Origin: Cylicocyclus nassatus
Taxonomy: Eukaryota; Nematoda; Chromadorea; Rhabditida; Strongylidae
NCBI GenBank assembly: GCA_958299035.1
Contig: CATQJL010000001.1
Location: forward strand, 23,588,653-23,652,652
DNA length: 64,000 nucleotides
Direction: 5' to 3'
The translations under genes were made by a program, and so were the position numbers. The notes under the pieces were generated by a model, which was not told the DNA's origin, ran no database searches, and saw only the letters and a program-made list of their open reading frames with translations. Below are positions 12,187 to 23,793 of this stretch, piece by piece. The stretch's first letter is position 1. The number at the start of each line of letters is the position of its first letter.

Positions 12187-12922
12187 CTCAGACACTGGGA
12201 CCGGGCGAGCCACGGCCTCAAAAGGCCTTTCCGGCCCGTCCGCGGCCTCAATTGGTGGGCGTGGCCGGAGTCCGGCCGAGCCCCGGACCTTAATTCATGT
12301 CAGTATCATTGCACCGGCCGAGCCGCGGACTGAATATGGCTTACCGGCTCAGCCGCGGCTTTAATGATGGGGGTGGAGCATCGCAGCGGCTGAGCCGCGG
12401 ACCAAAATCTCTATAATGAAACTCCGGCCGAGCCGCGGCCGAAATTCCATTATAGAGTTTGCTTAGATAAGGTCCGCGGCTCGGCCGCTCCCAGTATCTG
12501 AGCATAAAGAATACTTGCGTGATGTACGACGCATGGTCAGGCTGCCCTCAGTGTTCATAGCCTTTGATGTCTTTCCAGTCTCCAAGGCGGAAACAAGATC
12601 AATATGTTGTACAACCTTGGATAGCACCCCGTGCTGTCCAATGTTGAAGTCGGACTTGGATTCCGAAGCCGCTATATCTGTGGTCTCAATTTTTGTTTTT
12701 TACTGTGTATGTTCTATGTGCCAGTGAATAAAAAACAGTTCTACTGTAGGAGCTAGAATGAACTAGACGGCCCGACAACCAGCTCCGGCTGAGCCGCGGC
12801 CCAAAAGCGGACGAGCCAAGGCTGTTTTCCGGCCGAGCCGCGGCCCATCTCCGACCGGGCCGCGGACGCTGCGAAATTCCAGCCGGAAAAGATCCGCGGC
12901 TCGGCCGGTCCCAGTGTCTGAG
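12187..12922. mobile_element. GC-rich TIR element with repeated CCGAGCCGCGG motif
   Basis: The element is bounded by CTCAGACACTGGGACCGG at 12187 and its exact inverted complement ending at 12922; weaker similarity extends about 12 bases further in. A second right end (CCGCTCCCAGTATCTGAG) occurs at 12485-12502. It may therefore be a 316-bp element joined to a second partial one, or one element with an internal duplication. About ten copies of a motif near CGGCCGAGCCGCGG in both orientations are packed in 12190-12500 and 12780-12910, standing out from the AT-rich surroundings. No coding frame or clear target duplication was found. Class unknown. Confidence 0.6.
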
Positions 12923-13430
12923 AAGGCTCATGAATACACTAAACGGTAAATGTAGCTGCATTAGTCAATTTCTAGGCGAGTTATCACTTGCAAAATGACA
13001 TCTACCATTATACCACTAAAAACTGTTGCTTTCAAACCACATCATATTTTTATCTTTTTATTTATTTTTTATCATCGAGTTTTTGCGCCATTTAATTGAT
13101 ATTACGTGCACGAATGCGCTCTGACTGAGGTGAGATTTAGTAACGATTTTTTTGAAATCGTCTTTTTTCACGGTACAAATGAGGTCGGAGAATTGCCTAA
13201 ATGCCACGATTCTTCCATGAGTTGAGTGGAACACAAAAGTTCAGAGAAACGCTCATTGTAGACAGCAGCAGCACGTAATTACTGTAAACACAGTAGAAGG
13301 AAACTCATATTTGAGTTTTTCGGCTTTCGAAAAAAAAGCCTAAAGTAGTTTTCTTTTATTACTCTATTATTTTTCTAATATGCTTCAACTAATTTTGCTT
13401 TTACGCGAAAATAGAAAGCCCGCATTTCCC

Positions 13431-14922
13431 CCTCAAAGCATACCTTCGATAGTCAAGAGACAAGGGCTAGAAAGTGATAGTTGTTTGAGTTCTTGCCCCC
13501 TATAAAAAGTGAAGGTTGTTTCAGAAAAATAGACGAAAGTTTAGAGATACAAATTAAATTAGAAAACTTAGAAAATTCATATAAAGCAGAGGTTAGCACA
13601 TCACCAAATCTGAAACCTTAACTTGGTGGTTTCCTACCCAGAGTTTCGTCTCCAGGATTGCCGGTAAAAATGGGTGGCAACAACAACAAAGTTCTTTTCC
13701 AGTCAAAAAAGCGCTGTTTAGCTGTGGCGTTAGTTAGGAGACCGAAAGAAGAAGAACTTGTCAACAACTGAATTGAACATGTTAAACATGTCTGTAAAGT
13801 TGTGTTGCACATCGACGCCAATCTGATTTTTGATGCGTCCTTTAAATTTTCACCCCCGCATAGTCGTTTCGTACGCTGCGACGTTGTCTGGATTCTTCCG
13901 CTCATCATTCTGAGCAAGTATCGTCCAAGCTGGAAGAAATTCGCTGCAAAAGCACAGAAAGAGAACAAGGTAAAGAAAAACGCACTTTTTTGTATTTTTC
14001 ACAAAAAAGCCGGTATAAGCAAAGAAGTAAGCTCGGCGACGTTGTCTACATCGTAGACAGAAACAAGACCTATCGAATGCACAAAAAAACCGAGTGAAAA
14101 AAGTTAAACTGAAGAAAAAACGAGAGGTTTTCGAAAACTCCGTTTTTCGAGGATTTCTCGTTTAAATCCTAAAAAGAAGTTCCGCGACGTTGTCAGCGTG
14201 AAAATAGAGATCAAGAACTTTAATATGATATATAGATTACCGAAATTGGGCTCCGAACAACGAAGAAAAGGGTACCAGAGCCAAATGCCCCGCGCCCCGC
14301 ATTTGAGGTAGCGAGGTAGTGCGCAGCGCGCGGAGACGCAGACGAGCAGCGGAGCAAGACCAGAGCCGACGGGGCATTTGGCTCTGGTCGTGGATCTTCG
14401 CAGGTCTCAATGAAACCCTGCAAAATTATATATCGTTGTGATCCTCATGAGACGGCCAGGAGCACTGACAACGTCGCGGGTCTTGAAAATCACTCCATTA
14501 CGAGATAGACCAGCATTCATATGGCGACTCTTTGCGCAAGATTTGAGCGCAGTTTTTCGTTTTTATTGAACTCTAGCGGCTTTAATAAACTTCCAACATT
14601 CAAACGCAGTTCAGAGAAAGGTTAATTGAAAATTTTGCCCTAGTTTTTGATTGAATTTTTAAATAAAACTTTCTTCTCAACAAAAAAGGCCATAAAAACA
14701 CAATCCTTCGGTTTTTTTGAGCTTCTTTTGAATGTCACTGCTATATTTGCCTCATTTAAATTCATCCCTATACAGTTATGTCATTAGTTATGTCATAATT
14801 TCCGGGGCTTCGCCCGGATGACTTCTGTACTTCTCCCCAGGTGCAGGTTGTGTTCTATCATGACGCTCAAAGTGAAGGTTACCAGAGTACATGGCTCTAT
14901 GTATCGAAGGTATGCCTCAAAG
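13431..14922. mobile_element. 8-bp-TSD DNA element, copy 1
   Basis: The element itself spans 13439-14914 (1476 bp). Its ends CATACCTTCGATA and TATCGAAGGTATG are inverted repeats, flanked by the direct 8-bp duplication CCTCAAAG at 13431-13438 and 14915-14922. Subterminal GTGAAGGTTGT-type repeats lie at both ends. Inside are CGACGTTGTC sites near 13880, 14035 and 14183, an inverted one near 14468, and a GC-rich palindrome at about 14276-14390. No transposase frame is present, so it is non-autonomous. The 8-bp duplication is compatible with hAT, P or Merlin-type elements, but the TSDs do not match the usual hAT consensus and no superfamily is assigned. Confidence 0.8.
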
Positions 14923-16500
14923 TATGCTGATCAATAAAAGAGTGAAACTATAATATATTCTCAATATTACCCTCTCGATATCGCTGTACATCTCAAATAC
15001 TGCTTGAATCTGCCCTTCCTCCTCAAAACTTTGATTTTATATAGGTCGACTCTTGTACACATCTTAACTTATTTGATCATCAGTAAGAAGGAGCAAAGAA
15101 CTTTTCGAAGATTGGCTCAAACGTCAATATCAAGGTATTTTCGCTTTCGAAATCGGATGTCAAAGCAGTAGTTCATTGCACTTACAAAAGTAAGGATTTC
15201 CTTTCAGGACTGGCAAGTTTCGGCAAAAAGCTAGTAGTGTCTCTTTGAGGAACAAAGTGTTATAATAAAATTCTCAATGATCTACAATAGAAGATTTTAA
15301 GAAATGCTTCAAGTTTCCCTCTTCTCATTTCCCCTTTAAGTGAGATTCCGACGACTTGACGAGATTGTTTTTGAAATTGTTTGTAGGCAGCTCAACCAAA
15401 TTTCGCCTTTCATGTTCTTGTCATTTTGGGGCCTTTCCGTGGCCCCGATTACAGTTATGCTTAAAAGGTGCAAACCCCCAAAAATCCGATTTTTGGGAGC
15501 ACACTACACAAACACCCACACGGCTTTCACTACCTGGTTGGGCGGAACTTGATAGGATTTGGGTGCGGCTTGATAGCCTTTCGCGGTCCAAACCCATTAT
15601 CTCCATTCAGAAACAGCATTGGAGACTGGACCAACGCAAATGCCCTCCTCCTAGGGCCTACATTCAAGATAAATACTACTTGAAAAGGGCTAGGTTTTGC
15701 CTAGAGGCTGCCTTGAACGTAAATCGCCTATATGTTGGGCAGTGCCAATAATTTTGGCAAGTTTTTTTTACATACATTGGAGTAAGTGCATATGTCTGCC
15801 CATGGCAAATGCAGGCAATATTTCAGATTAAAGCCAGCATGTGATGCCCGACGCAATCAACGAGAACAAAGGTGAAAATGACCGAAGCTGTCTATCTGGA
15901 AAAACATGCTACTTTCTTCAAATGTAGATAATTTGATGATTTATGGTACACAAAGCTGGCCGATTATAGCTGACAACTACTGTTAAATTTTGCCTGACAG
16001 AATTTCTTGCCCCTATTTTTTGCTCTTACCAATAGAATGATGGTAATTAGACTTCAAATAATTTATTTCTCTTATCTCTACGTTTCTCTTTCTATGTTGA
16101 GTTGTTTTTGGATTGCTAGTCCTGTTAACAGTTTTTGCGCCTCTGAGCGCTTTAAAAGAAGCTGAGATAACTAGTTATCAAGCAAAAAAACAAGCTGAAG
16201 AGCAGACCTGTTTTACTGTTTCTGGAAAATCTTTCCGCTTGTGCAACTGAGATTTCATCACTTATAATTTGTCGAGATTTGAAATACTCAAATATGTTAG
16301 GCTAACCAATACACATGCACTTCGCCACCACAGTTTGTACAATTGGCAAGTGTTATAAAATTGTATATACAGGTAGAGCATTAAGCAAACATCACCTCCA
16401 GATGGCGATTCAAACATAAATCAATTTCAATCATCAATTTCCCTGGTATAGATAATTTTTGGAAAATATTTCCTCACTAGCTTCGCTATCTAAATGTATC
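14923..16500. other. No recognised gene
   Basis: A few frames around 15340-15750 are open but overlap one another in different phases with no domain or splice support. Nothing else is called. Confidence 0.3.
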
Positions 16501-16511
16501 AATGTTTATCA

Positions 16512-17369
16512 ATGTTGGCCCTGTTATTTCTCGTTCCTAGTGTGGTAAGTCTAGTCATTTTGTTTCAGCTTAATAGTCAAATGCCTTAGATAGCAGCAGG
16601 AACAAAAGTGACGGTCTACTCACAAGAACACGCGGTTGTTGACAATCAGCTTTATCATTGCCACCTTGGTTTGTCAAGCAAAGACCAGGAATTAAATAGA
16701 GTGGTTATTATGAGTGCCCAAATGGTCAGTTATTCGACTAGATTATCTCATTCATATTTAGCGTGAGGTACTGCCCTCATGATTGCTTGAAAAGTGGCAA
16801 ATAATCAAATGTAAATCATTCAGAAGGTTTGCTGTGAATGTGTGGTGTATGCAAGGATGTACAGTAGGGATCCAAAAACGAAAGTACCCCCAGCCTATAC
16901 ACCTATCGATATCAGGTTTGTCGCAATAATTAAGCTACAACATAACCTCAAAGCTCAACATTTATTTTCTTCTACAGTTACAAAGAATACGGAGGAACCC
17001 TGGAAAGCATCTCAGAAATTATTAGAAAAAGGGTGGGTCAAACAAAAAAGATTAGGAAATTAGTTCAACTCTCTTTGGACTGTTTGATAATTTTCATAGA
17101 TAGAATTTACCTGTCAGCGGTTCACAGCCGTTGAGGATCTATATTCTATATACCTCTTAGTTTTCTTATATTATTTAGTGAGACACCAATGTTGTTTGAA
17201 TCAAAATACAAGGAAATTTGTTACATTTCAGTACTTCTACACGCAGCCGTCAAGCATGAAAGAAAAAAAAGTCGGATGCTTTCCTAAAGCCAAAAGTATA
17301 TGGGGAAAATTTCTGGAACTATTCAAAGTTAATCGTGTGGATGTTGTGTGTGTAGTCAAAATGCACTAA
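16512..17369 (+). CDS. Small secreted six-cysteine protein, paralog C (5 exons)
   Basis: Exons are 16512-16544, 16590-16724, 16824-16915, 16978-17032 and 17232-17369, with the same intron phases (0, 0, 2, 0) as paralogs A and B. The product is about 150 aa. It has the signal peptide MLALLFLVPSVIAAG, one Cys in exon 2 (YHCHLG), KVCCECVVYARMY in exon 3, a short 18-codon exon 4 (YKEYGGTLESIS), and exon 5 with GCFP and VVCVVKMH before TAA. It is the most diverged of the three but keeps all six cysteines and every intron position. Exon 4 uses the donor GTGGGT, which is weaker than the others. Function unknown; probably secreted. Confidence 0.66.
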
Positions 17370-17486
17370 AGTTAAATGACAATTGGTTGCTGATTCAGAA
17401 GATATTTCACGCTTTTTTTTCATTCGTTACTCGAGAGTCGGAAACTAGGCTAAGGTCTCTGGTCATGGCTAAAACATTTCTCTTAG

Positions 17487-18092
17487 ATCCTTTATCTACA
17501 AATGAAGGATTATGAAAAACAAGTCTTTGTGAATCGTGCATATGCGTATGTTCAGAAGATTCGTAAAACTGGGATTTGTCTTGTTCAAATTAGATTTGCA
17601 ATAGCAGGAGAGGATCAGAAACTGGAATTCAAGCACCAGCTTGAGTGAAATTGCAATAATGGATGGAACAAGGGTACATATTTGCCTTCGTAAAACAGAC
17701 CCTTATCTGCTTAGATGATGTAGGAACCATTTGGCCGGTACGATAAGAAAAATTTGCAACAAATCATAAAATATGTGATGCAATTATTAGAACAGTCAAA
17801 GGGACAAGTATCGAGTTGAATACTTCTCCATAAAGCGATGGACGCTGCATATTTGTGCTTATTACGTTTCGTAACAGTGGAGCAAAGTGCTTTTATTTGT
17901 TGAATGAAAGAGATCTCCTTTTGTAAACTGAATTGATATCTGTAACCAGCAGGTAAAATTAGCTTCATGTCCAGAGTCCCAAGTGGATTAGATGACTTTG
18001 AATTTGTCACAAGCGAAGGACTGCTGTGTCTTCTTGAAAAGCAGACTCAAGACCTTAATTTTACTGGCCGTATTCCTCAACGAACAAACTGG
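17487..18092 (+). other. Two possible unassigned exons
   Basis: After a strong acceptor (catttctcttag) at 17486 a frame stays open for 53 codons to TGA at 17648 (it contains KDYEKQVFVNRAYAYVQKIR). A second open stretch at 17953-18092 has AG before it and the donor GTAAGA after it, and reads SGLDDFEFVTSEGLLCLLEK. Both look like exons, but no homolog is recognised and they cannot be joined with confidence. Confidence 0.18.
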
Positions 18093-18766
18093 GTAAGATA
18101 TTCAAAACTCCACTGGGTTCGCTAACCCCATATGTCAGCAGTGTGCTCACTGTATGTATTCACAACGTGCCCTGGCTTGTTTGCCATGAAAGTGTATTGC
18201 GTAGATGCCGCGTGTGTTCAACTCCTTGTTTACTCAAATTTGTCTTGGATACATAAGCAAGTAGCTGTTTACATACACTGCTGAAAATCATATCAGGTAC
18301 ACGCTGATCAAATTTTTTGCAAGTTAAGAAGATTGTTTTTACAATCAGAGCACATTTTCGTTGAGATTACTGAATGATTTATCGATATTTGCCATTTTGT
18401 TTGAGCTCTTCAAGATCGCTGCATGTCTCAAAATCCCAAAGCAAGATTTAACCGCGCCACGACAACATTGCGATTGTCCCAGTCATCTGCAATTTCGATT
18501 GAAATTCTTGTTAGCAGCAAATTCAATGGAGAGTGTTCAGATGCGTTGATCACGCATCATGTATAAGGTGCAAGAAGGGTGAAAAGAAAGTACATACAGT
18601 GGCTAACCGAGCTTTACTTTCAAAGTGATCTTATATTTCCGTCAGATTCCGATATAAACATTTTGAAGTGTTAAGCATAACAGGAGTGTGATGATCAGGT
18701 TTATTTGGTGCATGTGGAGCGGATAATTTGATGGGAACGAGTAATAATACCGTGATACAGTTAGTA

Positions 18767-19417
18767 TCTTATATATAGCTGTATGTATGTTTTTATGTCT
18801 GTCTATATGTATGTAAGTCTGTACGTATGTTCCGAATAGAAATTTTTATTTCTGAACCGCTCCAGAACCAAACTTGGCACATATACATTTCGGGCAGGGC
18901 GGGTGTCATAGGCTACTTTTCGTCATCGATCGATATCGATTTTATCAATTTTTATCGAGTTTTTTGCAGAATTCGCCTACGAGGCTGGGATTTGGCACAG
19001 GGGGGGGGGGGGGTAATCGAGCAAGCTGATTACGAATACGATATTAGTTTTTGAAATTATCCGCTTCTTTTATCGATTTCATCGATGAAAGTAGCGGATA
19101 AAGCGGATAGCGGACTGCAAAGTTCGACCTGCGGGGCTGGGAGTTGGCATAGGCGGGTAATCCAGCATGCTGATTACGAAAAAAACGTTAGTTCTCGAAA
19201 TTATCCGCTACTTTTATCGATTTTATCGATTTTTGCAAAGTTTGAACTATGGGGTTGGAAGCTGGTATAGGGGAATAAGTGATATGCTGATTACTAACAT
19301 AGGGGGAATAGGGAATTGCATGTAGAAGTGGGCACAGGGAAAGGCTGTACAGGGAAGGGAATGGAAGTTCATCAAAGTGTTTTGACAGGGCCGGGCGGAG
19401 CCGGGTAAGCCAGCTAG
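18767..19417 (+). mobile_element. Non-autonomous Helitron, copy 1
   Basis: The 5' end is A|TCTTATATATAGCTG and the 3' end is CTAG|T after the hairpin-forming ggccgggcggagccgggtaagcc, so insertion lies between A (18766) and T (19418) as expected for Helitrons. A run of TGTATGT/TCTG short repeats follows the 5' end, then the conserved block around gaaccaaacttggcac. Next come about three tandem units of roughly 115-120 bp, each with a cgattttatcgatt run, gctgggagttggcac, a G-run and aatcgagcatgctgattacg. There is no Rep/helicase frame, so mobility would depend on a helper. Confidence 0.72.
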
Positions 19418-22400
19418 TGCTGCATAAATTGAATGACGCACGAGCAAAGGTCTTGCACTTGTAGAGCGCAGCACTAATCGCGGAATAGTATAGATGTAAT
19501 AGAAAAAAACCATTATTACATAAACCTAGAGATTTCCTACTCGTAAAGAGCCGTAGGACACCAAGTATCAAAGGCCTGGGAATCTGACTGAAAACTTTAC
19601 ATTAGAGAAAACGTGACATGAGCACTCAAAGTTTGTGTACATGAGAGGGGTGGCAAGAATGAACCATGCCAAGTAGACTATCAGCTGAGATCGAGTTTGT
19701 GATACGTGCTAAATATATCAACATACAAATCTAGGCGCAAATCGTGATTTTAGTTATAGGATGCACAATGAGAGAGTTACTTGAAAGACTACCTAGATAC
19801 CATTGAAAGGATCTAAGGGTAGAGCAAGTGATTTGGGGTTATGTAGCAACGCGAGGTTTTTCTGACTTCTAATCAGGGCAAGAGCCGACACCAGAAAATT
19901 TAACGAAGCCTTCTTTGGTCTGCCAAATTTCATACAACTCTGACCTAATTCCAAACATAAAATTTCCAAGAAAAACGAAGCGTCCACTAACAAAAACGGA
20001 AGGAACCACAAGATTCCGTTTATTTGCATTTATAGCCGAGAAAACAAGAACGACAGATAATGAATTCGAAGGAGTGATGGAGTGAAATCGACGGATTCGC
20101 GCTATATTTGCTTGGAGCGCGCTTTGTGACAGAAGCACATTTTCGCCTTCGGAGCAGACTGAGAAATTTTCAGGTGGTTACAAAAGCCGAAAGAAAACTT
20201 TGAAATCGTTTTTTTCTGTATTTAAACTTTTACAGTGTAGAAACAACTTATAAGAAAAATTATGGAAAATTATGTGAGTAAAGTCGGTACTAGCTCAGCT
20301 GGCACCCATCTGTCACGGAGCCAGCTGATTCAGGAAAAAGTACAGCACAACTGTCGTTCACATAAGTTCCCATAAAATTTTGTGACATAGTTCGTATCCC
20401 AAAATCGCCCGCAAACACCAAACTTGGTGTCATATGACTGCGTTCGGTTTATGAAGAAGTCTTTTGTCTGTTTGGAGCGGAATTCACATTGCCACGCTGT
20501 GTTAGCACCGACTGTCGACGGCACACCGAAGGCATGCCGTTGGCATGCGAGTACCGCACTGGCGGCATGCTAATAAATAGAGGCCTAAAGAATAAGCATG
20601 TCGCCGGCACTCCCGCGGCGTGCTCTTGGCATTCTACCAGACAGAGGAATGCTAACCCGCAAAAACCATATCCTTTTTGCTTTCCACCTCAAAAACGAAT
20701 CCAGTGCCACCTGTCCCGAGCCATGTTTCCATCGATTGTTTTGTGTCAATGTAGCTTGCTCGCCGCCCATACTGAGTGCGAAAGAAGCGGTGCCACCCCT
20801 GAAGGAATGGGAAGCCAAATTAAGATGCTCTAGTTTGCAGGCTTTGGAAAAAAAACTTAAGCCTTTCTCTAAGTGTCGCACATATGAGAGGGTGCGAAGC
20901 TGACTTTGACTGGAAAAGAAAAATTGAGCTTGCGCGCATAGAAAGTTATTTGTGCAATAGGGACCTCTCTATTCTGTCTAAGAGAATCGCGCAAGGGACC
21001 CTCCTGCCGTATTAATCGGTTTTCGACTTTGCAATACTGTTGTAGTGTCCACCTCTTATGTGAACCGCGTCGGCTATGCGGAGAAGTTGCCCCACTGATT
21101 CTTAGCAAAGCCTTCAATTATGCATGTTGACATCTGTCGACGAAAGGCCTCCAAGAAACAAAAGTTGCATGGATTTCTAACCCATTTTGGATCGATATTT
21201 GAAGACCGGGGCTATTCTGCGCTCCGTTCTAAGATAAATTGCTGCACCTCTAAGTCTGCTCCCAACAAAAACCGCAAAAACAGTTGAGCGGCGACAGGAG
21301 TTGGCAAGACTTGCTACTTACTTTGTAAGCGCATTTTGCCAGGTAAAGATTCCTGGCTTTTACGAGGGGCAGTGGGGGAATTTTTGGGCTTTCCTTCTCA
21401 TAAACCTTTACAGCTTCGCTTCACACGATTTGATTGTAGTCGTGGCTCTGTCCGTCTGCGAAGTACTGGAAATCACCAAAGCGACAGTCTTCAAGCCTAA
21501 ACGACTTACCACGGACTGCTCCTTCGTAGAAAAATGGTGCTACAAGAATAAGATTAACGCTTTGGGAGGTGGGGAGGGCCGCTTCCGCGTCCAGATGCCT
21601 AAATAACCCTCCCTCCCTCCTTACATTGGAATCGCGGCCGCTTCGCTCCACCTCTTTCGTCCTGAGCCAAACTGGAGATTCGAACGATACAATGGGTATA
21701 AATATTATTTTGAATTGTTGACCACAATAGGGGCTGTGAAGTAAGAAATAGGACTAAAAGGTTAAAAACTTTTGAGGGCAATAAAAACCGCAGAAATCTA
21801 CGAGCATAAACATGAATGGCGACTCTGCATTTTGTGAACTAAACCGTCGTAAATTGTAGTCTGCAAACAATTCCGCGCCGACCGGGAAAAGCATGTCATC
21901 ACGAACAAACTGGCCCAATGCTTTCCATTAGGTTTGATATAGGAAAGGATAACTATGAGAACTAAAATGGGCATGTCAAGATACCTACTGATTTGTAGAA
22001 TTGCGCCCACTGGTGTGTTTTGGCGACAAGAGTAACAAGCGGAATCTCATAGGAGACCCTTTGCCCAGTTGATGACTCATTAAATGCGTCGACTTCTGCT
22101 GTTTGGCAAGGAAAGCTGGAGAATTCTTCACATTTAGTATTTCTATCCTTCGCAAACATATCAGCAGATGGCTTGCCCACCTAACAGACAACGTAGTGAA
22201 AATTCGCTTATCCGCAGTCATCATAAGCTATTTGCGTGCTCGTGCTGCCGGCTTTGAAATCACGGGGGATCCATTTCACTAGCACGCTTATATTCTTCTC
22301 GCGCTCCACTTTCCAAGCTTCTCCGCAAATTAATGCAGTAATAAAAACAGGCAACCCTTCTTGGAGATGATAGCCGCACTTGGCTAACAGTGTGAATGAG

Positions 22401-22449
22401 CCCCCCCCCTCCCTAGTTCAACATGCTATGAAAAGGTTTTAGCTAAACC
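19418..22449. other. No recognised gene
   Basis: There are several overlapping open frames of 60-127 codons on both strands (19188-19571, 20489-20903, 21301-21606), none with recognisable motifs. Overlap in opposing frames suggests chance openness in locally GC-richer DNA. Confidence 0.3.
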
Positions 22450-23793
22450 CATACCTTCGATACATAGAGCCACGTACTCTGGTAACCTTCACTTTGAGTG
22501 TCATGAGAGGACACAACCTTCACCTGGAGAGGAGTACAAGTCATCCGGGGCGAAGCCCCGGATATTATGACGTAACTAATGACTAACTCTGTAAGGATGA
22601 ATGTGAATGAGGCATATAGTAGTGACATCCAAAGAAAAGCTCAAAAAACCGAAAGATTGCGTTTTCATGGCCTTTTTTGCTGAAAAGAGGGTTTTTCTTC
22701 AAAATTCAGTTAGAAATTAGGATAAAACTTATCAGTTAACCTTTCTATAGACTGCGATTGAGCGTTGGAGGTTCATAAAAGCCGCTGGAGTTCAACAAAA
22801 ACGAGAAACTGCGCTGAAATCTTGCGCAGAAAGTCGCCACATAAATGCTGGTCTATCTCGTTATGGAGTGAGATTCAAGACCCGCGACGTTGTCAGTGCT
22901 CCTGGCCGTGTCATGAGGATCACAACGATATATAATATTATAGGGTTTCGTTATGACCCCGCGGAGATCAATGACCAGAGCCAAATGCCCCGCCGGCTCT
23001 GGTCTCTCTCCGCTGCTCGTCTGCGTCTTCGCGCGCTGCGCGCTACCTCGCTACCCCAAGCGCGGGGCGCGGGGCATTTGGCTCTGGTACCCTTTTCTTC
23101 GCTGTTTCGAACCCAATTTTAGCAAGCTATGTATCATTTTGAAGCTCTTGATCTCTATTTCCACGCTGACAACGTCGCAGGACTCCTTTTTATGACTTAA
23201 ACAAGAAATCCGGCAAAAACCTTGTTTTTGAAAATCTCTCGTTTTTCTCCCAGTTTGACTCTTTTCACGCAGTTTTTTTGTGTAGTCGATAGGTCTTGTT
23301 TCTGTCTATAATGTAGACAACGTCGCCGAGCTTATTTCTTTGCTTATGCCGCTTTTTTTGTAGAAATTACTAAAAAATGCGTTTTTCTTTACCTTATTCT
23401 TTTTCGGTAGTTTCGCAACGAATTTTCTCCACCTTGACGATACTTGCTCAGAATGATGAGCGGAAGAATCCAGACAACGTCGCAGGGTACAAGAGGGACG
23501 GCGCGGGGGTAAAAATTTAAAGGACGCATCAAAAATCAAAACCCCGTGTTGCGAATTGCTGGTTCTGGAGCGAAAACTTGCACTCTGTAAAGCCGCCAAA
23601 TGAAAGGTTTCAAATCTTATTGCAGCGTTTTTATCCGGTTTAAAGCCGTTTCTTTTGCTTTTTATGTCTGTTTTACGTCATATTCTCTTCTCTGATCTTC
23701 TTTGAACAACCTTCACCATTTGTGACGTCAGATGTTCAAACAACCTTCACTTTTGGCGCCCTGTCTCTAGACTATCGAAGGTATGGCTAAACC
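22442..23793. mobile_element. 8-bp-TSD DNA element, copy 2 (inverted relative to copy 1)
   Basis: The element spans 22450-23785 (1336 bp), starts CATACCTTCGATA, ends TATCGAAGGTATG, and is flanked by the 8-bp direct duplication GCTAAACC at 22442-22449 and 23786-23793. Its internal order is the reverse complement of copy 1: one CGACGTTGTC site near 22882, the GC-rich palindrome (AGAGCCAAATGCCCCG and its inverse, about 22977-23090), then three ACAACGTCGC sites near 23168, 23318 and 23475. It has no transposase. Confidence 0.8.

Noticed and set aside
13618..14056. Frames inside the 8-bp-TSD element as a possible transposase
   Set aside because: Short, on opposing strands, disrupted differently in the other copies, and without catalytic motifs.
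20489..20903. Overlapping plus and minus frames near 20.5-20.9 kb
   Set aside because: Mutually overlapping in opposing phases with no homology or splice context.
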